From Paenibacillus sp. E222 (GTDB lineage: Bacteria > Bacillota > Bacilli > Paenibacillales > Paenibacillaceae), in contig NZ_CP058552.1 of assembly GCF_013401555.1 (NCBI RefSeq), forward strand, positions 3,162,001 to 3,226,000: a DNA stretch of 64,000 bases, written 5' to 3'. The notes under the pieces are model-generated. The model did not search any database. It was not told the origin of the DNA and saw nothing but the letters and a program-made list of their open reading frames with translations. The position numbers and the translations under genes were made by a program. This document shows positions 33,706 to 41,681 of the stretch, in pieces (positions within the stretch are counted from its first letter, which is position 1; every line of letters starts with the position of its first letter).

Positions 33706-34059
33706 TCATAGTCTTCCAAAGGTTACGATCAATGCCAGAACCATAAAAAAGAGATTCACGCCAAGCTCCCGATACTCACTGCGCCGAATATGAAACAGCA
33801 TCCCAAGAAACGTGACCGCTGCCAGAGCCATTGCGGCGATCGGCGTAAGCAGCGGAGCTATGTTCAGCGCCCACGGCAAAACGAGGCCCAACGCTCCGAG
33901 CAGCTCCGCAATTCCGATCAGAACAACCAGACTTTTTGGCACATCATCGACCCAGGCCCACATCTTTTTTGATGACTCGATACGAATGGTTTTCATCCAT
34001 CCCGAATATACAAAGCCTGCCGCCAATATGATTTGTATGATCCATAACGTTATATCCAT
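33706..34059 (-). CDS. DoxX family membrane protein
   Basis: A 117-residue four-helix membrane protein. DoxX-like features are LAAGFVYSGWMKTI in the first helix, VVLIGIAELLGALGLVLPW in the second and MALAAVTFLGMLFHIRRSEYRELGVNLFFMVLALIV at the end. GAGGGG precedes the ATG at 34059, so longer in-frame starts are rejected. It is divergent from an HxlR regulator, a common pairing. DoxX proteins are linked to redox stress at the membrane in some bacteria, but no specific function can be assigned here. Confidence 0.85.
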   Translation of the reverse strand: MDITLWIIQIILAAGFVYSGWMKTIRIESSKKMWAWVDDVPKSLVVLIGIAELLGALGLVLPWALNIAPLLTPIAAMALAAVTFLGMLFHIRRSEYRELGVNLFFMVLALIVTFGRL

Positions 34060-34199
34060 CGTTTCTTTTCCCCTCACTTGTTCAATTTTGATGTCTGCCT
34101 CTATACTAAAGTGAGAAAGTCCAATCAGGAAGTAGGCACTTAAACCTAACCAGGTAACCAAAAGTAAACCCTCGTATGACTAGAAAGTGAGGAATGCAA

Positions 34200-34574
34200 A
34201 TGACGGTGTATTGCAAATTTGGAACGGCGCTGGATATCCTTACGGGCAAATGGAAATCTTTAATTCTTCTTCGCCTGCTAAGCAATAGCACAATGCGGTT
34301 CAGCGAATTACAAAAAGCCATTCCCGATATTTCGAAAAAGATGTTAGCCCAGCAGTTGAAAGAACTGGAGTATCATGATATTGTGCATCGCGAAGTGTAT
34401 GCGCAGGTTCCTCCAAAGGTTGAATACTCGATTACGGAGTACGGACAGCTTATGAAACCTGTGCTTCAGACAATGAGCGACTGGGGAGCAGGGCATGTGC
34501 AGCATATGGAGAAGCTGCACGGCGAAGCAGGGCCAAACCCTTCCGAACTTCGGAAAATCGATTCCTTGGGGTAA
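34200..34574 (+). CDS. HxlR family transcriptional regulator
   Basis: A 124-residue winged helix-turn-helix regulator. TALDILTGKWKSLILLRLL, ISKKMLAQQLKELEYHDIV and VPPKVEYSITEYG are the HxlR landmarks. The ATG at 34200 is preferred because AAAGTGAGGA (34184-34192) is 7 bases upstream; the ATG at 34194 is too close. It is divergent from the DoxX gene by 140 bases and likely controls it. Confidence 0.9.
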   Translation: MTVYCKFGTALDILTGKWKSLILLRLLSNSTMRFSELQKAIPDISKKMLAQQLKELEYHDIVHREVYAQVPPKVEYSITEYGQLMKPVLQTMSDWGAGHVQHMEKLHGEAGPNPSELRKIDSLG

Positions 34575-34602
34575 ACATTCGGGTATGAAGCGCATGGCAA
34601 AA

Positions 34603-34633
34603 AAAAGCCCGTAAAGATCACGGGCTTTTCCTT
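34603..34633 (+). terminator. Terminator after the HxlR gene
   Basis: Perfect stem AAAAGCCCGT (34603-34612) and ACGGGCTTTT (34620-34629). Confidence 0.85.
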
Positions 34634-34682
34634 TTATACATATGCAAATAAACAAAAACAAACGCTTAATCTTCTCGTCCCT

Positions 34683-34730
34683 TCTGTTAGCTACCGGATT
34701 GTTGACTTGCTGATCCAGTTATTTCAGCTT
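34683..34730 (-). pseudogene. Faint remnant of a sulfurtransferase 3' end
   Basis: On the minus strand this stretch resembles the last codons of the sulfurtransferase gene at 42455-43309. ACTGGATCAG and AATCCGGTAGC align with ACTGGATCAG and AATCCGGTGGC, with a similar distance between them. Conceptual fragments WIS and NNPVAN match the intact DWISYEGNPVAT. Much decayed; the weakest of three such remnants. Confidence 0.45.
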
Positions 34731-34797
34731 TTTTGCACCTCTGCATGTTTGCAGTCATCAGCAGTTGGCACTTCCAGACTAACCATTCACCATTCAT

Positions 34798-35592
34798 CTA
34801 CCTGTGAATCTCGCCAGCAGATTTGGCACCTTGATTCTCAAGCCACGGGATCAGTTCAACCCATCTATGTCGTTTGGCTGTGTCCAGTGGAGTCATTCCA
34901 ACCCAGGTGGCTATCCAGTTCAGTTCGGCGCCTCGGTTAAGCAGGTATTCGGCTGTTTCTCTGCGACCTCCATGGCAAGCACACCAGAAGGCAACGGTTA
35001 CTGCATCGGGAGGAGAAGGGGAGGTGCTTGTTCCCCAAGGATAACGTTCTGGGAGTTGGACGCCTTTAAAATGTTCTTGCAGGGCGTGAATATTTCCAAG
35101 GGCGGCTGCATGCCAAAGGGCAAAGGTCGCACCGCGCTTAACCAAGCGCCGAGCTGCATCCCATTGTGCGAAAGCAATAGCATCGTCCAGCGGTGTGCCT
35201 CCGGCGATGACTGCGCCAGGGGCTTCAATGTCTGCGCCAGCATCAAGAAGGGCATCGAGTACTTGGACGTCATTGGAGCTTGCAGCCCAGTGCAAAGGTG
35301 TCTCGATGTTTGGACCGACAAAAGGAGCGTTCACTTCCGCACCGAACCTGGTCAGTACTCGCACGGTATCCGCTCCATTAGGGAAGTGCCCCGGCCAATC
35401 CGTTACCACGTGCAGCAGCGTTCGAGAGATTCTGGAATCTGAATCTACGTTGTCAGGCTTTCTCTCCAATATTTTTACTTTTGCCAATCCCGGATTCTGT
35501 GTCAACAGTTGCTTTAATGATGGAATATCTCCAGTGTGAATGGCTTGAATAACGCTCATTGCAAGTCTTTCGTCTTCGTAAATAAATTCCAT
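34798..35592 (-). CDS. Ankyrin-repeat protein
   Basis: A 264-residue soluble protein without a signal peptide. Ankyrin repeats are visible from about residue 50 onward: DTVRVLTRFGAEVNAPF, TPLHWAASSNDVQVLDALLDAGADIEAP, TPLDDAIAFAQWDAARRLVKRGA and ETAEYLLNRGAELNWIATWVGMTPLDTAKR. They form a protein-binding solenoid. GGAAGGAG at 8 bases supports the ATG at 35592. It lies 38 bases after a phosphotransferase gene on the same strand and is probably in one operon with it. Partner unknown. Confidence 0.85.
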   Translation of the reverse strand: MEFIYEDERLAMSVIQAIHTGDIPSLKQLLTQNPGLAKVKILERKPDNVDSDSRISRTLLHVVTDWPGHFPNGADTVRVLTRFGAEVNAPFVGPNIETPLHWAASSNDVQVLDALLDAGADIEAPGAVIAGGTPLDDAIAFAQWDAARRLVKRGATFALWHAAALGNIHALQEHFKGVQLPERYPWGTSTSPSPPDAVTVAFWCACHGGRRETAEYLLNRGAELNWIATWVGMTPLDTAKRHRWVELIPWLENQGAKSAGEIHR

Positions 35593-35630
35593 GCTCCAAT
35601 CTCCTTCCAGGCTTATATCCATATTCATGT

Positions 35631-36605
35631 TTATTGGTCAAGCATCTGAACTGCGCATCTGGTATGATACTCCGCGAGACCTCTAGCAAATTGCTGATCG
35701 GGGAATTGTCTGTGAAGCAGTTTCAATCCTCCTGATATCAGGGACAAATGATGGCAAAATCGATAAAATGTCATCCGCTCAGGGTCGAGATCGTTACTTT
35801 TCAAGTGATGATAAAATTTTCCAAATCGAAACTCCAGAAAGCTATGCTCATGTTCGAGATCGAAAAATCCTGCGCCATCAATATCGATAAGGCATGGTTG
35901 CATCGCAGAATCTATCCATATATGATCCGGACCTAGCTCCCCATGGATGAAACTATAGAGATCTCTCGGTTGAATGGCTGCTTCCAATTCGTAAAGTTTC
36001 TCAAGCAGCCTTTCGTCATTTTTCCTTATATCTGACATGTGCCTGGATGCATAGGATAAGGCTGTTTCGGCATCCAACCGCTTGACTTTGTAGCAAGGCT
36101 CAGCCTTTTTTCTGTTATCGTTGGCGTTTCCATAAACGTTTCTTTGGATGTTATGCATGTTGGACAACATATCCCTGATCCGTTGAAACAACGCATCTCG
36201 ATCTTTGTGATTTTTATGCTGGAAATAGGCTTCGGCTTTCTGTCCATCTACGTACTCAACAAGAGCAAAATCATAAGCGTGCCGGCCTCTATCGTTATTC
36301 AGATCATATAAGGTTGGTGTTCGAATTCCATGTTGAGCGAGAAAGCGAGTATTTAAAGAGAAAATTTCGCTGCCATAGGCACTGTGGAACGTGGGCTCAT
36401 TCAAGATCTCTTCCTGAAAATAGTTGCTGGAAATATCCCAAACGTACAGCATACAAGTAAAACCATTCTTGCAGTCAAGTTTGTAAATTACTTTTTGTGC
36501 GCCGCCATGAATTCTTGCGCTCTGCGTTATGTGGTAACCGGAGCCAAATACATTGTACACATAACCCTGTAATTCTTCACGAGTAAGATGGTTGTTGGAC
36601 ATCAT
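35631..36605 (-). CDS. Aminoglycoside-phosphotransferase-like (APH) kinase
   Basis: A 324-residue cytoplasmic protein of the APH/choline-kinase fold. The catalytic loop is HGELGPDHIWID, where typical APH enzymes have HGDxxxxN: the catalytic Asp position holds Glu and the Asn position His, a pattern also seen in some uncharacterised APH-like proteins. The metal-binding segment PCLIDIDGAGFFDLEHE (DFD/DxD equivalent) is present. N-lobe residues (HGGAQKVIYKLDC) fit nucleotide binding. The substrate is unknown, and antibiotic resistance should not be assumed. The start has GGAGT upstream. It is the first gene of a two-gene unit with the ankyrin protein. Confidence 0.75.
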   Translation of the reverse strand: MMSNNHLTREELQGYVYNVFGSGYHITQSARIHGGAQKVIYKLDCKNGFTCMLYVWDISSNYFQEEILNEPTFHSAYGSEIFSLNTRFLAQHGIRTPTLYDLNNDRGRHAYDFALVEYVDGQKAEAYFQHKNHKDRDALFQRIRDMLSNMHNIQRNVYGNANDNRKKAEPCYKVKRLDAETALSYASRHMSDIRKNDERLLEKLYELEAAIQPRDLYSFIHGELGPDHIWIDSAMQPCLIDIDGAGFFDLEHEHSFLEFRFGKFYHHLKSNDLDPERMTFYRFCHHLSLISGGLKLLHRQFPDQQFARGLAEYHTRCAVQMLDQ

Positions 36606-36922
36606 TGATATATACTCCGTTTCATCTGTAGTTTGCCGGCCAGCAACCTAAATATATAGAACATTTTTCCAAAAATATAGACTGTTTCTTTTCGATCTGT
36701 TAAAGTGTTGATTAAGGTCTGTATATTCATATGTACATCAAAGCAAGGGGCCGGGTACTCATGTTAGTGAGTGACCCGGCCCCTATTTTGCATGCAAATT
36801 GACTCTCAATCTACATCGATTAAGACACTTCGATTATGTTGTATTCCCTACTAATCGAACTTAAACCTCTTAAAATGTACAATGGATGAAAAGCACTTCA
36901 TTTGGAAAGGAGACATCATTCT
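36606..36922. other. Intergenic region with divergent promoters and a strong hairpin
   Basis: It separates the divergent phosphotransferase and Imm11-like genes. Besides the hairpin at 36746-36784 I see only AT-rich sequence. Confidence 0.5.
36746..36787. terminator. Long GC-rich hairpin
   Basis: AGGGGCCGGGT (36746-36756) pairs with ACCCGGCCCCT (36774-36784), with a further ACTCA/TGAGT pair inside. A run of T follows. It lies between divergent genes, so it has no obvious gene to terminate; it may be the remnant of a lost gene or an attenuator for the next one. Confidence 0.55.
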
Positions 36923-37510
36923 TTGAACTATTATTTTCTGGAATCTCAATATCCACGTAGAGGGTTTATTAGTGGTGGAACGACCTTCACTCCCCAATTA
37001 GATATGAATTATGTGGCGATAGAGAATCCGTTGCCAGAGGGGACAACCGCAGAGGTTGAGCTACTGTCTTCGGTGCGCAACCTGAATGTAGATTATTTCG
37101 AGACGATCACAGGAACAAGACACGTATCAGATCGTTTTAAAACGCTGTTGGAGGAAACGAAAACAAACACCCAGTTTATTCCGACAACGGTGTGTTACCA
37201 CGACGGTCGTTCGGTTGAAAAAACCTATTGGACTGCACATCAGCTTGACCGTTTGGATGTTTTTGATTATGAACGATCGGAATATGGGCGCAAAGCGGTC
37301 ATTGCTGCATCTGTACGACAGCCTCCACGTAAGATCGTCAAAGTTGTATCTCGCATCTGCCTTCATGAAGAGCAAATTGGCGAGCATGAATTTTTTATGC
37401 TGAATTATATCAATATCTTCAAACCCATTGTTTCAAAAGATTTTTACGAAGTATGCCGAAAACATAAGCTGAATCTAAACGTTACAGCAGTCGGAGATGT
37501 AAGCCCCTAA
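36923..37510 (+). CDS. Imm11-like (DUF1629) immunity protein, orphan
   Basis: A 195-residue soluble protein. The order of features fits the Imm11/DUF1629 family. The opening is MNYYFLES. A VSDRFKTLLEE segment is followed by QFIP, YWTAHQLDRLDVFDYERSEY, and a C-terminal HEFFMLNYINIFKPIVSKDFYEVCRKHKL segment. Members sit beside polymorphic toxin genes as immunity proteins. No toxin lies next to it here. The TTG at 36923 is chosen because AAGGAG (36908-36913) fits it; the TTG at 36902 lacks a site. Function is inferred from the family and is uncertain. Confidence 0.6.
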   Translation: MNYYFLESQYPRRGFISGGTTFTPQLDMNYVAIENPLPEGTTAEVELLSSVRNLNVDYFETITGTRHVSDRFKTLLEETKTNTQFIPTTVCYHDGRSVEKTYWTAHQLDRLDVFDYERSEYGRKAVIAASVRQPPRKIVKVVSRICLHEEQIGEHEFFMLNYINIFKPIVSKDFYEVCRKHKLNLNVTAVGDVSP

Positions 37511-37527
37511 AATACATGGATACAATG

Positions 37528-37578
37528 AAAGCACAAAGAAGAAAGCATCTAACGCGGGCTTCTTTGTGCTTTATTTTT
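37528..37578 (+). terminator. Terminator after the Imm11-like gene
   Basis: Perfect 14-bp stem AAAGCACAAAGAAG (37528-37541) and CTTCTTTGTGCTTT (37559-37572), then TATTTTT. Confidence 0.85.
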
Positions 37579-37579
37579 C

Positions 37580-37640
37580 CCCGGTAGCCACCGGATTCTC
37601 CTCATAACTTATCCAGTCGCTCCTGCTGCAGATTGGATTC
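37580..37640 (-). pseudogene. Remnant of a sulfurtransferase 3' end
   Basis: On the minus strand it encodes DWISYEENPVATG, differing from the intact C-terminus DWISYEGNPVATG (gene at 42455-43309) by one residue. Nucleotide similarity covers about 40-60 bases and then fades. There is no upstream coding sequence, so it is an isolated gene tail directly after the terminator of the Imm11-like gene. Confidence 0.7.
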
Positions 37641-37694
37641 TGCTAAGCTTTGGCAAGCTAACTTAACTCCCCGATCTGTGTGTCATGCTTTCCT

Positions 37695-38273
37695 TCAACG
37701 TATAATCCAATTGATATAGTCTTGTATCATTTCTTTGCTTCGTGTTCGATTTATCTTATGCGGCTCTAGATACAAATTGAGAGCCATCCCATTCATAAAG
37801 GCATACAGTTTTTCTTGTTCCTTCTCTTCATCGGTAGTGCGCAGAAGACCTTCATTTTTCAAGTACATAATGCAGTTCCTGATTGCGTTTTGCAGGTCCT
37901 CATAATTGGAATCGAACCCTTTTTGCGTTTTTCCATAGCTTACAAATGCAAACCAAACCTCCATTTCCAATAATGTTTGTTCATCAGTCGGCACTAGCTC
38001 GAGCAAGTATTCAACAATTCTTTCTTGAGGCGCCAGTTCTCTTGCATTCAGATTGCTCAGCCGAGTAAGTACCTTTTCTTTAACTAACTCCATTGCAAAT
38101 GCTAGCAGGCTCTCTTGTTTGGAAAAATAATGTCTTAAAGCGCCTTGTGATAGTCCGGCCTCCTTCGCAATCGTTCTTGACGTTGCATGATGAATGCCTT
38201 GCTCACTAATGATTTTCCAAGTAGCTTCAGCAATAATATTCTTCATTTTCTCATGGTCCACGATTTTTGGCAT
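37695..38273 (-). CDS. TetR family transcriptional regulator
   Basis: A 192-residue regulator. The helix-turn-helix reads ATSRTIAKEAGLSQGALRHYF, the BetI/QacR-like type, followed by a helical ligand domain with WFAFVSYGKTQKGF. The ATG at 38273 is preferred over a GTG two codons earlier; neither has a strong ribosome binding site. Divergent from a CPBP protease gene. The intergenic region holds two copies of a palindromic motif that is probably its operator, so it likely represses itself and the protease gene. Confidence 0.87.
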   Translation of the reverse strand: MPKIVDHEKMKNIIAEATWKIISEQGIHHATSRTIAKEAGLSQGALRHYFSKQESLLAFAMELVKEKVLTRLSNLNARELAPQERIVEYLLELVPTDEQTLLEMEVWFAFVSYGKTQKGFDSNYEDLQNAIRNCIMYLKNEGLLRTTDEEKEQEKLYAFMNGMALNLYLEPHKINRTRSKEMIQDYINWIIR

Positions 38274-38290
38274 ACACACAGAATATCATA

Positions 38291-38365
38291 TTATTTAACT
38301 CAACTGAAATAAATAGACGTTGAAGATGGGATGTGCTAGAGTTTATTTAACTCAATTGAATTAAA
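38291..38365. promoter_or_regulatory. Twin palindromic operators in the TetR-CPBP divergent region
   Basis: The 14-base string TTATTTAACTCAAC/T occurs at 38291 and 38343, each continuing into TGAA..AAA, so both sites read TTTAACTCAAYTGAAWTAAA. The second is nearly a perfect palindrome around CAATTG. The centres are 52 bp apart, close to five helical turns, which would put bound dimers on the same DNA face. TetR binding is inferred from position. Confidence 0.65.
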
Positions 38366-38406
38366 AAAAGCAAAGGCGACATACCACTCAAAGGAGGGGA
38401 ATTGGA

Positions 38407-39315
38407 ATGAATCACCAATTCAAAGTAATGTTTCCAGGATGGGGAAAGGCAATCGGCCTATTGTGCATGATCATTATATTTGCTGCTGTATTATGGTTGG
38501 TATGGACCGGAAACTTGAATATAAGGTACACAGCCGATCGTGAGGAAGTGATTCCAATATGGCATAGTATATTGCCGGCATTCCTTGGCATTTTTCTAAT
38601 CCGTATGATTCCTTATGAAAGTCAAAGTCAAGATCCCTCGTCTTACCAACAAATGGAGAAAAAGCACTTGGTCGTTCAATCGATTGTATTATTGCTGTCA
38701 GGCGTTTTATTTACGGCTCCTCTTATCATGTTGGACCAGCATGGGTTACATTTCGAGCTATATTATTTGACGTTCAAGTTGACGACACTATTGTTCATCC
38801 CGTTGATTTTATTGCTGGTTTATCGCAAAATGACTGGCGGGCAACAAGACATGATCTCGAAAAAGCCTCGCTCTCGCGGACACGTCATTGCACCACTGAT
38901 CGTTATTGTGGTCTGGTGTTATCTAAAGTTCTATTCCCCAATTGCACAACCAGAAGGAGCAATCGAAGCAACCAATATGACAGAATTACTTCTCTTGGTG
39001 TTGATAGGTTTTATGATCAATAGCGTATTGGAGGAAGTTTTTTATCGGGTGTGGCTGCAAACCCGGTTGGAGGCATTGCTTGGAAGATGGCCTGCCATAC
39101 TACTAGTTTCAATATTATGGTCCATTTGGCATGTCGCCATTCAAGGAAATGGTCAGTGGGATGTTGATGTGGCAACAGTGATTGCAAATCATGGGGTTAC
39201 GGGTCTGTTTCTTGGTTATCTATGGGCCCGCTATCGTAGAGTATGGGTGATTATCCTGATTCATGGACTCCTAAATGCATCCCCTTATTTTCTGTTGCAG
39301 GTCTTGTTTCATTGA
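38407..39315 (+). CDS. CPBP family intramembrane protease
   Basis: A 302-residue membrane protein with about eight hydrophobic segments. Motifs are NSVLEEVFYRVWLQTRLE (EExxxR), ILWSIWHVAI (His motif) and LIHGLLNAS (third motif). AAGGAGGGGAATTGG precedes the ATG. It is divergent from and probably controlled by the TetR regulator at 37695-38273. Substrate and role are unknown; peptide-antibiotic immunity is one known role in the family. Confidence 0.87.
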   Translation: MNHQFKVMFPGWGKAIGLLCMIIIFAAVLWLVWTGNLNIRYTADREEVIPIWHSILPAFLGIFLIRMIPYESQSQDPSSYQQMEKKHLVVQSIVLLLSGVLFTAPLIMLDQHGLHFELYYLTFKLTTLLFIPLILLLVYRKMTGGQQDMISKKPRSRGHVIAPLIVIVVWCYLKFYSPIAQPEGAIEATNMTELLLLVLIGFMINSVLEEVFYRVWLQTRLEALLGRWPAILLVSILWSIWHVAIQGNGQWDVDVATVIANHGVTGLFLGYLWARYRRVWVIILIHGLLNASPYFLLQVLFH

Positions 39316-39926
39316 GGGGAAAGGATCGGGTTGGATCTGTCTTCCCGTGCAACGATGCCTATATCTCTCCCGTATTCCCGGGTGACGCTCAGGCACTGCA
39401 AATACACTGCCCCCAAGCATCAGCTTGCATGGCGGTGTATTGTCTTTGAGATATTGTAGAAAAAATTGTAGACTTGTGCTACGAACTTACTCTTCCCCCG
39501 TAGCCACCGGATTTTCCTCATAACTACTCCAGTCGGCTTCAACTTCCGGAATACAACTTCACATTCATATATCCCGCTCTTCCAGCGCATTCACGTGCGT
39601 ACAAGTGCTTAAGCCTTAACCGAAGTGCAGGAGTATGCCTGTGGCGGGATCAGACACATGAAAGAAATACATCATTTTTCTGCAACTTAATTTCGTATGT
39701 TCAAATCTGTAAAGGAGGATCCTCACGTTTACTAAAATGTATTTAAGTTTTACATAACTTAAGTATGATAGATATACTTACGTTTTTGTTTATGTTTATA
39801 AGATTATTCTTGAATTTAAGCTCTGCTATGTTACTTTTGTTGACAAAAAAATATTGTTGTAAATGTTATTATATGTTAGTGTGTATCTATGTCAGGTAAT
39901 ATTACATAGTATAGAGGGGGAACGTT
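39316..39926. other. 611-bp non-coding region between the CPBP and acetamidase-like genes
   Basis: It holds the sulfurtransferase tail remnant with its terminator (39401-39610). Further right lies an AT-rich stretch with inverted repeats: TAAGTAT (39761-39767) and ATACTTA (39775-39781). A TTGACA at 39840-39845 may be the -35 box of the next gene, but no -10 box sits at ideal spacing. Confidence 0.55.
39401..39610 (-). pseudogene. Remnant of a sulfurtransferase 3' end with its terminator
   Basis: On the minus strand, 39494-39610 aligns over about 110 bp with the last ~35 codons of the intact gene (42481-42590). Conceptual pieces VNALEE, KLYSGS and DWSSYEENPVATGE match VIALEE, KLYSGS and DWISYEGNPVATG, but stops and frameshifts separate them. 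About 60 bases further on is a hairpin, AATACACTGCC (39401-39411) with GGCGGTGTATT (39431-39441). It corresponds to the intact gene's terminator, AATACATCGCC/GGCGATGTATT. So both tail and terminator were copied. Confidence 0.75.
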
Positions 39927-41486
39927 ATGTTTATTAACCGAACCATTAGAAAATTTGGGGTTTCACTAGGGATTATCGGTATGTTTACATTTGCTCTACC
40001 TTCAGTGGGCTTTAGTATGCCGCTGCAACCAACAACCCTTGATAAGGTAGAAGGTGATTATTATGTAACGTCTGCGATTGAGAACATTCGCTGGGGATTC
40101 CTGCCTAATCGAGATAGCTCCCCAATTCTTACTGTACCCTCAGGAAGTGCGGTAACATTTGATACGGTATCGCATGAGGGACTGATCGAGGATCAAGGGA
40201 GAAATCCAGTGGAGTACTTCGGCAAGTTCGGTATCTCATCCGATGGAGTGTTGGAGGATGCGAAGGCCATTGCGGCTTCTGAGATGAAGCATGATTATGT
40301 AAAAGACGGACCTCATATTATCACTGGGCCAGTAGCAGTTGAGGGAGCGGAGCCAGGAGATGTTCTTAAAGTGGAAGTCCTTTCGTTACAAACTCGAGTT
40401 CCATATGGTGTCATTTCTAATCGCCATGGTAAAGGTGCCCTTCCTAACGAATTTCCGGAAAATACAGGCCCGCAAGAGGGAGCCAGCGCAACAAAACCGG
40501 AATTATATAATAATGTATCTATATTTACACCTATTGAAGAAATCAACGGTAATTGGTATGGTTTGTTACCAACAAAAGCTGGCAAGAAGGTACGTTTCCC
40601 AATTAACCCGTTTCTAGGTGTTATGGGGGTTGCACCAAATACCAGCGAAGTTGTGAGTTCTATCCCACCTATTGAAACAGGAGGGAATATGGATATTAAT
40701 GAGTTGGGTGTTGGTGCAACTATTTATTATCCGATTCAAGTTAAAGGCGGGCTATTCTATACTGGAGATCCGCACTTTGCTCAAGGGGATGGAGAAGTAG
40801 CGTTAACTGCATTGGAAGCTTCCTTGAGGGGAACAGTTCGGTTAACGGTGTTGAAGAAAGGTGATCCATCACTGCCACACAGCGGAGAATTCACGCAACC
40901 CTTTGCTGAAACAGAGGATTATTGGATTCCAATTGGACTGGACCCGGATTTGGATGAAGCGATGAAAGAATCAGTACGTGAATCGATTCAATTCTTATCC
41001 GATAAGCTCGATATGGATAGAAGTGTAGCTTATGCGTACCTATCGGCCGCAACGGATTATGAAGTATCTCAGGTCGTAGACCGAACGAAAGGGGTTCATG
41101 GGCTCATTCGAAAGACCGATTTCCTTGAGTATGTCGACGTTGCCATGAATGTAGGTGGTACGTCAATCAAACCGGTTGTTCATAATGATGAGTTCTACGT
41201 ACCGATTCGAACCATTTCGGAGCTATTGGGCGGTACAGTAGGATGGAATCATAAGACGCGTACCACGCAAATCAAATTAGGCACGAAAAATATAAGTGCT
41301 CAAATTGGTTCAGAGGTGTATTCAATTAACGATAAACTGGTGTTTAATAGTAAAGTACCAAAGCTGTTAAATGGGGAAACCGTAGTTCCGGTGTCTGTTA
41401 TTAATGAAATACTAGGTGCTTATGTAAACTGGACGACGATCGACAAGACGTTGACAGCAAATGTATCGTTAAGTAAAAAGCAATAA
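39927..41486 (+). CDS. Secreted acetamidase/formamidase-family protein with C-terminal stalk domain
   Basis: A 519-residue protein with a signal peptide (residues 1-31, ending near FSMP). Residues about 40-390 fit the FmdA/AmdA acetamidase-formamidase fold: GPVAVEGAEPGDVLKVEVL, the GGNMDINELGVGATIYYPI segment and LFYTGDPHFAQGDGEV. The last ~110 residues are a copper-amine-oxidase N-terminal-like stalk domain (SIKPVVHNDEFYVPIRTISELLGGTVGWN), common on Paenibacillus surface proteins. Family members hydrolyse short amides in the cytoplasm; an exported version with a stalk is unusual. GAGGGGG precedes the ATG. Its substrate is unknown. Confidence 0.8.
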   Translation: MFINRTIRKFGVSLGIIGMFTFALPSVGFSMPLQPTTLDKVEGDYYVTSAIENIRWGFLPNRDSSPILTVPSGSAVTFDTVSHEGLIEDQGRNPVEYFGKFGISSDGVLEDAKAIAASEMKHDYVKDGPHIITGPVAVEGAEPGDVLKVEVLSLQTRVPYGVISNRHGKGALPNEFPENTGPQEGASATKPELYNNVSIFTPIEEINGNWYGLLPTKAGKKVRFPINPFLGVMGVAPNTSEVVSSIPPIETGGNMDINELGVGATIYYPIQVKGGLFYTGDPHFAQGDGEVALTALEASLRGTVRLTVLKKGDPSLPHSGEFTQPFAETEDYWIPIGLDPDLDEAMKESVRESIQFLSDKLDMDRSVAYAYLSAATDYEVSQVVDRTKGVHGLIRKTDFLEYVDVAMNVGGTSIKPVVHNDEFYVPIRTISELLGGTVGWNHKTRTTQIKLGTKNISAQIGSEVYSINDKLVFNSKVPKLLNGETVVPVSVINEILGAYVNWTTIDKTLTANVSLSKKQ

Positions 41487-41501
41487 TAGAATTGATTATT
41501 C

Positions 41502-41538
41502 AACCGTGGTGGACGGATGTCCATCACGGTTTTTTTAT
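41502..41538 (+). terminator. Terminator after the acetamidase-like gene
   Basis: Stem AACCGTGGTGGAC (41502-41514) with GTCCATCACGGTT (41519-41531), then a run of T. Confidence 0.85.
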
Positions 41539-41624
41539 TATGGCTTTAGCCAGTTGAGTGCGTGAAACGCGCGAAACAAAAAACCACCCGCTATGCGGGT
41601 GGAGGGATTGAAGGTTTGACCACT

Positions 41625-41679
41625 ATGACCATTCCAATACAATTGAGATGTTCAGGCTCAAAAAGAAAGGAATGGTCAT
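41625..41679 (+). promoter_or_regulatory. Ribosome-binding-site-sequestering hairpin of tnpA
   Basis: ATGACCATTCC (41625-41635) is a perfect 11-bp complement of GGAATGGTCAT (41669-41679), which overlaps the tnpA ribosome binding site. The folded leader would hide the site, matching the known translational repression of IS200 transposases by a 5' hairpin. Confidence 0.75.
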
Positions 41680-41681
41680 TC

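Noticed and set aside
35631..36605. Aminoglycoside resistance gene
   Set aside because: The fold is APH-like but the catalytic loop is altered and there is no link to known resistance enzymes, so resistance is not claimed.
41562..41681. Long N-terminal extension of the IS200 transposase
   Set aside because: It would translate through the left-end hairpin and regulatory leader; the known TnpA start motif begins at 41682.
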